This document shows, one piece after another, positions 30,480 to 41,573 of a stretch of DNA of 64,000 bases. Under the pieces are notes generated by a model. That model ran no database searches. It saw only the letters and a list, made by a program, of their open reading frames with translations, and had not been told where the DNA came from. The translations under genes were made by a program, and so were the position numbers. Each line of letters begins with the position of its first letter. The first letter of the stretch is position 1. The stretch is from Hermatobates lingyangjiaoensis (Eukaryota > Arthropoda > Insecta > Hemiptera > Hermatobatidae). The stretch covers positions 1,635,501 through 1,699,500 of the forward strand of contig JAPFBL010000070.1 in the NCBI GenBank assembly GCA_026182355.1. Reading direction: 5' to 3'.

Positions 30480-32130
30480 TCGTTCGTTATTACATACAGT
30501 CTTGTTATCATGCCCACAGAAATAGATGGTAGAAGAGATACGAATTCTATTAAAGTTTTAAACAAGTTATGAGAAGTTATGGAAAGTCTTCACAAAAATC
30601 ATTCTATTAGAAAACAAAGTTTTCAAACACTTAGTGATCTTCCTCAAATTTATTTCATTGTAGTGAGATGTCAGAGGACGGATGGACATGAATAATAGAT
30701 TTACTACAACCGGTAAAAATAGTTAAAAATTAATGGGTTTTAATTAACACAATTACATTGAAATACTCATTTTTAAAGATTTGCGTTTTTTTTTCTCTTC
30801 AATAATCATAACAGACCAGTAATGTAGATAAAATTATAAATTTTAATATACCTGGCTTACTGAATGAAAGATTATCAAAATGTACTAAACATAAAAAGTT
30901 AAGATAATACCAGTTAGGCAGTTGTTCTCATTCCTTTTTTTTTTTTAAACACAATGAAAGGCTCAAACAAAGAGTCTAAACAGTGAAGGAGAGGAAACAA
31001 GCAACGATTTGGGCTACCCATTATGGCGCCATGCAGCGAATAGGGAAGCGCACAGACCTTCATTCAACGAGTTTCTTTTGTTTTTAACTTGACGCCACTT
31101 TATAATTACACAACAAACTCAACTTTTCCCTATTTATTAAATGAGTTAATAATAATTATTTGAAATATTCCTTTCTTCATGTTACAATAAAAGTTTACAA
31201 AGACGTTTTTTTTCAGTTTAGTGTCACGTGTTCATTCAAACTAGAAAGTTGTTATTAAAATTCAGAGAAATATATTTTTTTTTTGTAAAAAAAACTTTAA
31301 TGTACTTAGTTTTTCTGTTTCAAAATTTTCTACTTCTCCCTATGTAAAAGGTTTTAAATAAAAACCGATACGTTGGCAATGAGAGTTTAATTTGAACCTG
31401 AAGAACTGACAGAGTTCTGATAAACTATAGTTTTGTATATACTTTGATTTACATATTGCACCTTATGTATGTGTATTATTGAATGTACTTAATACTCCAA
31501 TCATTTTATCATTGTTTTAAAAAAAAAACAAAATATTAAATCGCAACTTTCCTATCAGTTATACATTTTGACCGCTTCATTCCTATAAGTAACATATCTT
31601 GCCTTGTCGATAATCTAAACCTTAATCTATCTCTTAACTTAAGTAACTGAACAATTAGAATAAAAAATTATTATTTTTTAGCGTTAATGAGTTATTTCAA
31701 TTCTTTAGATTTAAAATTTTTCTTGCTTCAATACATTAATGATAATATCTCATTAAAATTTCTTAACACATTATTATTTTTTGATCAGAAGTATTAAATT
31801 GGAATCCACATTTTTATTAATCTACTATCATTAATAGTTTAGTTCAAGTGCGCCTGCTCGTGATTAACTGGTATAAAAAATCGTTTCTTGTTTATTTAAC
31901 ATGGGATCAGAAAAACTCCCATCTCCCCATCCTCCACCCATCTGTTTCTTATGATTTACTAAAGTGGATATAAATGTCAGTCTATCATTGGCATGTCTAA
32001 CAATTGACTACTCCATCTAAAGCTAAAATTACTAAAATTAATATTTGTTAATTTCACCATCAGTAAATGAATTTAGGAGCAGTACAAGCAGTTGTTATGT
32101 GCTATTTTCTTATTAGCTATTTACTCATGA
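30480..32130. other. AT-rich non-coding stretch
   Basis: No gene. A GC-richer patch at about 31005-31085 (GGCGCCATGCAGCG) and a short family L/E-like remnant near 31370-31430 (ACGTTGGCAATGAGAG, then CCTGAAGAACTGACAG) are the only landmarks. Confidence 0.45.
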
Positions 32131-32132
32131 TT

Positions 32133-32462
32133 AAGGGGACCAGACTAGCTCAGTGGTTACGTGCTCTCCTTTGAACTGATAGGACCGGGGTTCAATCCTC
32201 ACCTGGCCCTCGATTTATTCACGCGGGAGGTAAATAAATCTGAGCACGTCGTCCATCGGAGAAGGACGTTAAACCGTCGGTCCCGAGCCTGTACGATGTC
32301 AGGTACTCGTTAAAGATTCCTACTCTAAATATATTTGAGTTAGGCAAAATTTAGGACTCCCACTGTAGAATCAATCTTCATTGTGTGGTATCACAAAGGG
32401 CCAATGCTTGGCCTACGTGTGTTCCCTTGTGGGACTGTCACTGCAACCTAACCTACTCATGA
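32133..32462 (+). mobile_element. tRNA-derived SINE, nearly full length
   Basis: The head has A box TAGCTCAGTGGTTACG (32145) and B box GGGGTTCAATCC (about 32188). Part of an acceptor stem forms between the GGACCAG and CCTGGCCC regions. The body (GTCCATCGGAGAAGG, GTACGATGTCAGGTACTCG, TTGAGTTAGGCAAAAT, GTGTGGTATCACAAAGGGCC) is about 90% identical to the copy at 57001. It ends in CAACCTAACCTA. Confidence 0.88.
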
Positions 32463-32486
32463 TTAAAACTAAGGAAAGAAACACTA

Positions 32487-32725
32487 AGTCATCCCACACA
32501 AAAATTATTTGAACACAGAACGCATTTCGAACACTTATCACCTTAATGAGGCCAGTATATAACTCATATTAGTTTATCTTTTAATTCAAATGCTGGTCGT
32601 TTTTCATTATTTAATTTCAAAATTTGCATAGATTTATCTTTTATATTGTAGATGTTACTTAACGATGAACACTATGTGTTCGAAACGCGTTGTGTGATTA
32701 AATACTTTTTTTGTGAGAAGACTTA
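32487..32725. repeat. Family M-like inverted pair
   Basis: Arms at about 32487-32545 (-) and 32665-32725 (+) are imperfect reverse complements. The + core has GAACAC/GUGUUC stem II, GAAA, perfect ACGCGU and U17, but the CUGANGA site reads CUUAACGA. The pair lies directly after the SINE. Confidence 0.6.
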
Positions 32726-32850
32726 GTGTTTGTTTTCCTCTTTATCATTAAATCCTTTTTTTGTGAGAAGACTTAGTGTTTGTTTTCCTCTTTATCATTA
32801 AATCCTTTTTGTGTGAGAAACTTGATGTTTCTTTTCCTCTTTAATCATTG
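32699..32850 (+). repeat. 50-bp tandem triplication of a module tail
   Basis: Three head-to-tail copies (TTGTGAGAAGACTTAGTG starting at 32711 and 32761, then a diverged third copy near 32811). The unit is the tail of the family M-like + arm, so the 3' end of a hammerhead module has been tandemly repeated. Confidence 0.8.
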
Positions 32851-34144
32851 AATGAATTATTTATGTGTGGCTCATTACTGGCATACTTAGTACTTTTATG
32901 GTTTAAATGAACAACAATCTATTCTAAATTCATTATGTCAAATTTTCCGAAATGAACATGCCTTAAAATATAAAGAACTTTTGACAAGTCCATTATTAAA
33001 TATCATTTGTTTACTGCAGTGTCCCTGGATATACATTACAACATTTACTATCATATACTGTAGTATCTAATAATTCATAAAATAATTTAAGCAAGTTAAT
33101 TAGAAATGTAAAGTTATTTCATTGTTTTTTAAAAAAAAATCTTATTGTTACTGATTTCAAAGAAAAATTAAAACCTATTAAAAGTTTAAATAACTTTTAC
33201 ATTTAGAATAATTAGAAAGGGTATATTTTCTTATCCTTGTAACAGGGCATACTTAAAAACTTTACCATTCGGTAATATATTTTTTTCTGCATTAACAGTT
33301 ACTTTTCCAAAATCAATTTGGATTTGTATCTAGATTTGTTACTAATAAAACAAAAGGAAATTAAGGAATTTATATTCCTATCAAGTTCTTTAAAGTTTAA
33401 TAATTAACACAATTGACACAATTATGTAAATAACACAATTAACACAATTGTGTAAATAAATTATATTTACCACTGTTATAATACGCAGTATACAGTGCTA
33501 CCCTTTTTGTTTTCATAATAGTGTTTGCACAAGTCAGATAATTATTTTCAGACTAATTAATTTTTGTGACAACAAAGGTCTTAATAAATTGACTTATGTC
33601 TTCAAGAATATAAAGCGATATATCTTAATGCAACATTACACTTCAAGTAAATTATAAAATTAAATCAACAGTTTTAAAGATATGGAACCATTTATTTTGA
33701 AAGAAATATTTTCATTCCATAATTGCCTTTTTTAATTCAAAAATATCAAACTACATAAGACAAGATTTAACTTTAAATTTACTGTTTATACTTTAAAACT
33801 TTTCTTTAACTACTTTAAAAGTTAAATTGTTTTCCCCTTAAAATGCGTATGTTGTTTTTAAAAATTCTATGATTTTAAATAAACCTTCGTTTTTCATTTC
33901 AGTTTAGAATTTTTTTTTTATCCACATGCAAAACGTATGCCGACGCAGATTCATGTTAGCACATACTTCTTTCTTGCTTTTAATATATTTGTTCGCAACC
34001 ATATTATAATGTAGGAGAATGCAATATACAAAAACTCTTTAGGAAAGAGGATACGGAAAACAGTATGCAATACTAGGCTTTCTGTCAAGAACACAATCAA
34101 AGATATTTCTCAATAAGTTTCAGAATTGGCATATCTTATATTGT
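32851..34144. other. AT-rich non-coding stretch
   Basis: A short direct repeat (TAACACAATT units, 33400-33450) is seen. No gene recognised. Confidence 0.5.
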
Positions 34145-34405
34145 ATGGAAAAGAGCAAGAATAATGAGGTCACTGCAAACTTAATGATCATTGGCGAAGA
34201 ATGGGCATTATCAATGATGGTTTGTGCAGATTCTGCAAGGATGAGGAAGAAATACCGTTACGCCTGTTGGCTGACTGACAATCCACTGTGCTATACAGAG
34301 GCAGGTGCTATACAAAACAATAGAAGAACTTTTACTGTCGGACCCAGCAAAAGTGCTGAGAGCTGCTTGGAGGCATTGAAGTTAACTGGGGTATTATATT
34401 ACTGA
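34145..34405 (+). pseudogene. Probable LINE ORF2 C-terminal remnant
   Basis: The longest frame (86 aa) is misleading. In a neighbouring frame from 34201 the sequence reads MGIINDGLCRFCKDEEEIPL, then RLLAD. This fits the C-terminal zinc knuckle of arthropod non-LTR retrotransposons (C-x2-C, then a histidine and a cysteine, with the histidine here replaced by arginine). A frameshift follows, and the first frame ends with a LALKLTGVLYY-like terminus typical of such ORFs. A run of 15 G (34407-34421) comes directly after the stop. Clade not assigned. Confidence 0.45.
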
Positions 34406-34576
34406 AGGGGGGGGGGGGGGGAGTATAATAGTTGTTAGGACGGAGTACTATAATCACCCTCAATAAATAAATATTATATACTTCAGTACTTGTACATTAA
34501 TTCATGAAATCAATGTTTTGAAAATAATTTCAAAGCAACCAGTTTATGATATAAAAATCCGTATTTGCATGTGAAA

Positions 34577-34579
<3 letters not shown>

Positions 34580-34608
<29 letters not shown>

Positions 34609-34912
34609 GTAGAGACCTGAGTGGGACTAAGAAAATCAGTTTTTCGATGGTGATTTCTTGAGGGAATATTCCTCCTCCCATTGATTCTACATTGGGAATT
34701 TATAGGAGTCCAACATTTTCTCCAACTCAAGTATATTTAGAGTAGGGATCTTTAACGAGTACCTGACATCATACAGGCTCGACACCGACGGTTTAACGTT
34801 CTATCCTAGGAATGACGAGCTCAGGTTTTCATCATCCACCTAGATAAATTGAGGGTCAGAATCGGCATCAAACTCCAGACCTATGCCTCAGAGGCAAGCA
34901 CCTGGCCCCTAA
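34580..34912 (-). mobile_element. SINE in reverse orientation with oligo(A) tail
   Basis: On the - strand the tRNA-like head starts at about 34912 (GGGGCCAGGTGC), followed by diverged family blocks (CTGTATGATGTCAGGTACTCG region, CTCTAAATATACTTGAG). It ends in 29 A (T29 on the + strand, 34580-34608). Other copies end in CCTAA units, not oligo(A). Confidence 0.6.
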
Positions 34913-35430
34913 AAAAAAGCTCAGATATACATACTACAATAATGATTAACAGCATTTTTGATTAAAACACCACTGCACAACCGTCACAGTTTTATTATTT
35001 TTAATTGCATTTTTATTATTTTTTTTTTTTAATAGCATTTTGTATGCAGTTGTTAAATTTTCTGACATTAATTATTTATTTGATCGAATATTCAAAATTT
35101 GTTTATGAGAAAACAATCATTTTTAGAAATTAAACCATCAATTTTGAAAATACTTAAGTATTCATCGTAGAGTTCAACCAGAAATATTTAAAATGATATG
35201 CTACGTGTAGTGTTGAAGTTAACGTTCATGGAATAAGGGTGTGATGAGTGATTTCTATGAAAATATTCAGCCTGATAATGATTGATTCATACTTATAAGA
35301 AAATAACATACAATAAGAAGCTGTAGTTTCATTATACTAATCACATCAAAGAGTGGCCAAGAAAAAGAATACCAGTTTCGCACAGACATTATGTTCTATA
35401 TCATAATTTATCATATCTATCTTGTAGTCA
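34913..35430. other. Non-coding stretch
   Basis: No gene. At about 35440-35475 a decayed family N tail (GAAAAGCCTTAAACC) precedes the TA tract at 35502-35544. Confidence 0.45.
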
Positions 35431-35498
35431 CTCTCCAATAACAAGTGAAAAGCCTTAAACCATATTTTTCTGGTTTTTATTTTTTCTTTCGCTTATCG

Positions 35499-35543
<45 letters not shown>

Positions 35544-35544
<1 letters not shown>

Positions 35545-36000
35545 GAGTTCGAAATTAACAAAGAGCAACACACAAAGTAGGGAAACACACTTACAGACTC
35601 AAATTTTCGGGTAATCCGTCTTCAGGAGAAAAGAGAATGGGAGACCAAGCAAGTTGTAGGCGCAACGGCAAGTAACCAACCCGGCAACCGCCAGTGCTGT
35701 CAACCATACCCGGTTTTAAAGTATAAAATTAAGAGAAGATATAAACAGAAACTCAGATAAGCAGTACTGGTTGGGTAAAACTATAAATAGGTGAAAAATT
35801 ATAAACAATATAAGATAAAAACAAACTATAAGAAACAAAAATAATGATAGAGAAAAGAAGAAAAAATAAATAAATAAATAAAAATAAATACAATACAAAA
35901 AACTTGCATCGGTTGTTTTAGGGAAAAAAATCGGTGTTTCCCTACTTTGTGTGTTGCTCTTTGTTAATCTCGAACTCGTATTGTGTCCAGTTTGGATCGT
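35544..36000. mobile_element. Family G module with inverted ends
   Basis: The - strand terminus (35544-35700) carries a hammerhead at 35597-35629. The right end (35932-35978) is the reverse complement of the left 45 bp, followed by a + strand GTCC/GGAT hairpin (35985-35997) and a TA tract. The interior is A-rich without a gene. Confidence 0.7.
35597..35629 (-). ncRNA. Hammerhead ribozyme, family G
   Basis: The - strand has CUGAAGA, extra C, a short GG/CC stem II, GAAA, self-complementary AAUU, U17 and GAG, which pairs with CUC before the core. Core bases are intact. Stem II (2 bp) and stem I (3 bp) are short. Confidence 0.5.
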
Positions 36001-36017
36001 ATTTCGTTTTATCAGTG

Positions 36018-36051
<34 letters not shown>

Positions 36052-36060
36052 CACTTTTTC

Positions 36061-36293
36061 GTTGGAAATATGATCCAAAACAGACAAATATAGTTCAATA
36101 TAGACAAAGAAACATAAAGAAATCAAAAGAACACACCCACAGTCTCTAATTTTCGGTTTGAACTGTCTTCAGGAGAGGGAAACAGTGCGCTTGGTTTCCC
36201 TCTCTTATCTCTCCTGAAGACGGTTCAAACAAAAAATTAGAGATCGTAAGTGTGTTCTTTTGATTTCTCTATGTTTCTTTGTCTATATTAAAC

Positions 36294-36295
<2 letters not shown>
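36061..36295. repeat. Outward inverted pair, family C
   Basis: Arms 36089-36185 (-) and 36195-36295 (+) are reverse complements. The left hammerhead (36142-36176) keeps GAAA. The right one has lost it (CAAAAAATTAGAGA). TA tracts lie on both sides (36020-36052 and 36297-36331). Confidence 0.75.
36142..36176 (-). ncRNA. Hammerhead-like, family C
   Basis: CUGAAGA, extra C, AGUU/AACC (one A-C mismatch next to the core), GAAA, AAUU, A17 and stem I UCUC/GAGA are all in place. The stem II mismatch is the only visible defect. Confidence 0.55.
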
Positions 36296-36345
<50 letters not shown>

Positions 36346-36346
<1 letters not shown>

Positions 36347-36412
36347 TGGGTTTTTGACTCTGACAAAGATTGCCTGTTACAGTTAAAAGATCTTAGTCTT
36401 GTTTTCCCATTT
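36346..36412 (+). mobile_element. Decayed family A fragment
   Basis: The family A core is recognisable but changed at several positions: CUGACAA for CUGACGA, CAGUUAAAA for CGGUUGAAA. AGAUCUUAGUC is intact. It follows a (TA)n(TG)n tract. Confidence 0.7.
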
Positions 36413-36439
36413 CATATACTGGTTTTATAATATATATAT

Positions 36440-36690
36440 TACTCAAAATTCGAAAAAAACGATCCAAACTGGACGCAAATCAGCTCAAAAACGAAGAAAA
36501 GCAACACACAGAGAAAGAGACACACTTACGAACTTAAAATCCCGGGTTGCCGGGACGGTTTCCTGCCTGTTTCCGGAGTGCTTGGTCGCCCATTCTATTT
36601 TCTCCTGAAGACGGATCATCCGAAATTTTGAGTTCGTAAGAGTGTCTCTTTCCCTGTGTTTTGCTTTTCTTCGATTTTGAGCTGATATAT
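36440..36690. repeat. Outward inverted pair, family G
   Basis: Arms at about 36480-36540 (-) and 36621-36685 (+) are reverse complements. The centre is GC-rich and carries CCCGGG-like sequence. The - strand GTCC/GGAT hairpin is at 36461-36474. Confidence 0.7.
36601..36635 (+). ncRNA. Hammerhead-like, family G
   Basis: CUGAAGA at 36605-36611, extra C, stem II GGA/UCC with loop UCA at 36613-36621, GAAA at 36622-36625, then UUUU. The stem III palindrome AAUU of the 35597 copy is altered to AUUU. Stem I UCUC faces GAGU (three pairs). Confidence 0.5.
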
Positions 36691-36740
36691 ATATATTAAA
36701 ATAAGCAGTGACACATAAACAGAAACACAACAAAGACTCA

Positions 36741-36786
36741 CTTTTCAATATTTCGACCATAATGGCGGTCGTCCTCAGGAGAAGAA
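36741..36786 (-). ncRNA. Hammerhead ribozyme, family D, left copy
   Basis: CUGAGGA, extra C, stem II GACCG/UGGUC (one G-U), GAAA, AUAU, U17 and a stem I strand GAAAAGUG facing CACUUCUUCUC. It differs from the right copy only in the G-U pair. Confidence 0.7.
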
Positions 36787-37202
36787 GTGAATTGACGGAG
36801 GGACGACAGTCAACTAAAGAACTCACTGGGTGAGGGCTAAAGCAGTGCTGCCGCAAAGGAGACAAATAAAAAAGGAACTAGGAAGTCGAGAGCAAAAAGA
36901 AAAAAAGAATGTTTTTGAAAGGTAGAAAAAGGTTAAGAAAAGAAAAAATAAAGAAAATATATAGAACAATAAAATATATAAATAAAATTTATATAAATAT
37001 ATATATATATATATATTTATTGTTCTATATATTTTCTTTATTTTTTCTTTTCTTAACCTTTTTCTACCTTTCAAAAATATTCTTTTTTTCTTTTTGCTCT
37101 CGACTTCCTAGTTCCTTTTTTATTTGTCTCCTTTGCGGCAGCACTGCTTTAGCCCTCACCCAGTGAGTTCTTTAGTTGACTGTCGTCCCTCCGTCAATTC
37201 AC

Positions 37203-37250
37203 TTCTTCTCCTGAGGACGACCGCCATTACGGTCGAAATATTGAAAAGTG
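37203..37250 (+). ncRNA. Hammerhead ribozyme, family D, right copy
   Basis: CUGAGGA at 37211-37217, extra C at 37218, perfect GACCG/CGGUC stem II, GAAA at 37235-37238, AUAU at 37238-37241, U17 at 37242, cleavage predicted before G37243. Stem I pairs positions 1, 2, 4, 5 and 6 with a mismatch at 3. Confidence 0.75.
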
Positions 37251-37302
37251 AGTCTTTGTTGTGTTTCTGTTTATGTGTCACTGCTTATTTTAATTGTTAT
37301 TT

Positions 37303-37318
37303 GTCCTGCCGGACCGTT
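37303..37318 (+). other. 3'-terminal GUCC/GGAC hairpin
   Basis: GTCC (37303-37306), 4-nt loop, GGAC (37311-37314), then CGTTTT, 60 nt downstream of the family D cleavage site and just before a TA tract. Same position and form as at 7812. Confidence 0.55.
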
Positions 37319-37359
37319 TTTCATTTATCATGGTATATATATATATATACATTTATTTA

Positions 37360-39200
37360 TCAGTTGATAAATCTTGTTACGCATTGCTACAAGGTTCTCA
37401 ATTGTGCAGTTCTCTGGATGAAGGATCGTTTATTCACTAGTTTACTTACAGTTTAACAGACATTACTAATAGCCGTACTTGTGAACGTACCAGAAACTTT
37501 TAAGGAAATTTAAATAATTATAACCCTAGGTAATAATAGTAATTATATCTAGTATCCTGGAAGTAGTACTATCATGTTCATTGAACTAATAAGCTCATTT
37601 GTTAGCAATCTACTCCCTATGCTTAAACGACATTAAATAATCCGTTAGTTAAAAACCCATTTATGGAACTGGAAAATGGTTGTAAGTAATAATATTAACA
37701 ATAAAATACTCTATTAACAACAATCCAAGTAATAATAACTAAACACTACTTTAAATAATAATTTTAATTATCATATTGGAATAGAGATCGAACCAAGCTA
37801 TGTTCAAAGCTCCTCAGATCTCTTGTAAGGCTGCCTCTCAAAATTATCCAGACTCTCTCGGAAGCCAATTAATATTCCATTTTTTAAACTAAAATATCAA
37901 CTTAAATTATAGCTAATCAAATAAAACTGTTCAAATATAATGACGGTATATTACACTTATGTCCCAATTCAATTAAATAAGGTAGCTTCTAAGAAATTCG
38001 AATTCTTAAAGGCATCACTCTAATTCACAATAATAAAAGAATAAATTATAATTTAGCCATTTGTGTTATTGTTTAATGTACGTACGTTTGTGCATTTTTG
38101 CCGAACCCGATTATACATTTTTGAAATAACTGAAGAAATGGAGATAACTGTATTAAAACAAATCACTGAATTAAATTAATTGTTCCTTTAATAATTGTTT
38201 GTATTAATAGATTTACACAATGTATTATCGGATCTTACTGTTAAACATTTCATATCTTTGTACTTTTGAAATGGATTTTCGGTATTTTTTTTTTATTAAC
38301 CACAATTGAAATATTGGATTAAAGAAAAACCAATGTCTTTAATATAATATCAATATTAAGAATAAATATAACTTACAAGTTTTCATTTAACAAATATTTT
38401 TTTAAACTGAATAAATTTGAATAGTATTACCGTATTAGCATTTTTTTTAATTAGTATTTTTTTGTACACTAACAAGATTTTAATTTAATTAGTGTGGAAT
38501 GGATATTGAATTAAGTGGAGGTTGAAAAGACGTGATGGGTTAGGTATGAAAGAGTCTACGATGGTAGGCAGACGAAAGCGGCTGTAGGTCCTCTGCAATA
38601 CGTCGTCGGAAATTGGCTTGATTTCACATTCGCTGGCTGTCCATTCACTCACTCTGTTTGCATCTCTTCGCCATATGGCTCACTGCTTTTACCCATTAAA
38701 TTGCTTCCAGCCGAGTTCCAATCAGTTACTAGCTTAATCAGTAGATTTGTGTCAATCGACTCGTTAGTTAAGCCAATGGAACCTATCTCAAGTATTACAA
38801 CTAATATACTAATAGCTTAAGTCTAATAGAGACTTATGTTAGTTAGAATAACTCATTCATTTTTTTTAGAAAAACATATTCAATTATTAATTTTTTTTTT
38901 CAGAAAGATTCCTGATTTTCTTAAAGAGACTTATATGAAACTTAAGGTTACAGGAAATTCTGTCTGAATAGATTCACTATTATATCTGCATTATTAAAAC
39001 TTCCAAGAAATATACACTGCTTCCAGCGATATATAAAATACTTTTGTAGGGGAGTAAAAAAAAATGTATATCTACACTTATTTTTACAAAATGAGCCACA
39101 ACTGAGTACATATTTTCACAGTTAATCAGAACATAGATTCTTCTGCCGTTCTGTCTGTAAATTTATTTTTTTTACATTGTTAAATCAATTACGGTAAAAA
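37360..39200. other. Non-coding stretch with a GC-richer island
   Basis: Mostly AT-rich. About 38480-38780 is less AT-rich (for example GGCTGTAGGTCCTCTGC), but no frame or family is recognised there. Confidence 0.45.
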
Positions 39201-39258
39201 CTTATATATATATAAACTAGACTCACAGATAAACTTAGACTATTTATTTAAATAAAAG

Positions 39259-39760
39259 TCAAATAAAACTAATAAATAATAAGTCATTACGATTGAAGTT
39301 GAGCCCAGAAAGTGACCAACCTCCCAGGAGACAAATAACAGCTTCTTCTGAGACCGTCAAAGTGACATTAGCATTAGTTTCATTAATCTGTCTCAGAACC
39401 TGTACTCGAAAGAAGTCTTTCAAACTGACTCCGTGAGAACTGGCATGAGTGGCGATGGGAAGACTGTTGCATTTGCAACGGATGGTCTGTGATTGTTCAT
39501 ACGCAGGCTTAGCTTGGTAGAAGCTAAACCCACATAAAAAGCAATACACTGTGTGATATAAAAACGGTAAACTCAGTTACCAAAGTACAAGAGCTTTTGT
39601 AAGCAATAATGTAGGTGTATTTACGAAAGAAAGGAGTAAATGTAAGAACGAGATTTATAATAGGACAAGTAAGATAGTCATGATGTCCACATTTAATCAT
39701 ACCTCTACGAGTATTGGGAGGCTGAGGAGAAGAAATAAGTGAAAAGAGAGATCTAAGATT
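39259..39760 (-). pseudogene. Penelope-like endonuclease remnant
   Basis: On the - strand the C-terminal part reads FFRVQVLRQINETNANVTLT, then VSEEAVICLLGGWSLSGLNF, matching the endonuclease of the copy at 9540. Upstream, frameshifted pieces (AKPAYEQSQTIRCKC; LPIATHASSHGVSL) replace the YVG and RMNNHR region. A short TA run at 39202-39215 lies just downstream. No hammerhead is seen. Confidence 0.75.
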
Positions 39761-40795
39761 AGCATATACAGAAGAGTATTTATAAATGTAGAATGTAGAA
39801 GATTAACATATAAACTACATTCATAGATATAACACACATAAAGGATAGGACGAAGCTCACTACCGTATTTGACTATATTTTCAGGTAGAGAGCCAAATAT
39901 GACAATTGAAATCAAGAGCATGGAAGAATCACACCTGATGGCAATACCGTGACCCAGTTAGGCATCATTACTGCGGTTGGAAAGCAGATGTACACAACAT
40001 CTCCAGAACCATGGTTATAATTTGCAATTATACAACGTAGAATCGTGGTGCCCGCCTCCGCGAGGTCCACCTCGGACACCACAAGTTTGGGTGGCTAAAC
40101 TTGGAGGTGACAAAAAGGGCAACACGTTAAATCGTCGGCCTGATTTGAACTTTTGGTGTAAATGGCCGGAAGACTAGGAAGCACAGCGATCAAATCAGGT
40201 TACAATTTGCAAATTCTTCTCTTAATGACAACATATGTTGAAATATCACTCTAATTTTGCTTCTTGTTATAATATTTTTTTTTTCAGTTTGACACATTTC
40301 AACACATTTGTTTTCCTTTAGATACATGAACAAAATATATATTTATTGAAGCATCTACCTTGATTTTCAATTTATATGGATAAACAATTAAATGAAAGGA
40401 ATAAATTAATAATTATCACTAAGATGTTTCCATTTATAAAAGTAATTATTAGAATGAAAGGGATAACTAACAGGTTTCTTATAATCAGTTCCAAATTTTT
40501 ATTCGGTCAAAAAAAATTCTGAATTCACTCTATGGCATAGAAAAAGATTTTTATTTCATGTATTTATAAGTAAATAGCTATTTTCAATTTAATGATTTTT
40601 CAATATTTTGACTATCTTTGTGGTTCTCATGAGAATAATAAAGGTTATTTCACAAAAACCACAGTTAAGTAAAGAACTCTCTAAACTTAGGAATAGCTGG
40701 CAATGTACCATATGAGAAAAAAATATGATGCTGAAAAGTACTGATGGTAAGAAAAGTACTGAAGAATAAAACAAGAATTAATATTAAACAAATAA
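39761..40795. other. Unassigned stretch
   Basis: A GC-richer patch at 39960-40190 has a 66-aa frame (MESRCTQHLQNHGYNLQLYN...) with no family I know. At about 40598-40640 on the - strand there is a decayed D/E-like motif (GUCAAAAUAUUGAAAAAUC). Confidence 0.35.
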
Positions 40796-40799
40796 TATA

Positions 40800-40882
40800 C
40801 CGTCTTACCTCGTACACTGCTGCTGTAGTGATCCGAAATTGGATCAGTTTCGGGTTTCACCCATCTTCACCCATTTCGTAAT
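40800..40882 (-). mobile_element. Decayed family J fragment
   Basis: Shares the CCGTCTTACCTCGTACA block with 24326-24345 and, on the - strand, GUGAAGAUGGG and CCCGAAACUGAUCC, which correspond to the family J core with substitutions. Confidence 0.55.
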
Positions 40883-41025
40883 GACGAAATGCCTGAAAAC
40901 AATTACTCCAGAATTAGAAATATTATATATTGTAACTCGTGAGATACCTATTTATCTACTGTGTCTGGTAGAGTCTGTTCAAAATGGCCTGAAGAAATCA
41001 TAATTTAGTTCTTTGAACACGCTTA

Positions 41026-41573
41026 AGATTTATATAATCCATTATAACCCTACTAGAAGTACTAATAATAAATGTATACACCAGAATATACCGGCCAGAG
41101 GGTATTACAAATACAAGTCTAATAATAAATGTATTAGAACAAGAAATACAGGGAAGAGAGAAACTACACAAATGCATGAAACCAGATTAGTTTACATGAC
41201 GAAATTCATAAGACTGAAAACAAATAATAAAGACAGACTTATAATGGTGTTTAACTGAGACAATGAATAACAATCATGCACAATATGTATTCACTCTTTA
41301 GATTTATGTAATCCCTTATAACCCTACTAGAAGTACTAATAATAAATGTATACACCAGAATATACCGGCCAGAGGGTATTACAAATACAAGTCTAATAAT
41401 AAATATATTAGAACAAGAAATACAGGGAAGAGAGAAACTACACACATGCATGAAATCCAGATTAGTTTATATGACGAAATTCATAAGACTGAAAACAAAT
41501 AATAAAGACAGACTTATAATGGTGTTTAACTGAGAAAATGAATAACAATCATGCACAATATGTATTCACTCTT
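41026..41573. repeat. Tandem dimer, 274-bp unit
   Basis: Copy one (41026-41299) and copy two (41300-41573) are about 97% identical. A third copy starts at 41574 but breaks off after a few bases. No terminal repeats or hammerhead. Frames of 66-81 aa inside it are on opposite strands and look fortuitous. Confidence 0.88.

Larger units (their letters stand above)
36696..37292. repeat. Large outward palindrome, family D
   Basis: Arms 36696-36971 and 37017-37292 (about 276 bp each) are almost perfect reverse complements around a 45-bp AT-rich centre. Both hammerheads are retained near the outer ends. Overlapping frames of 83-85 aa on both strands translate the same arm sequence and are not genes. 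Confidence 0.88.

Noticed and set aside
36485..37456. Overlapping 83-126 aa frames on both strands
   Set aside because: Same reason: mirror translations of the family D and G inverted arms.
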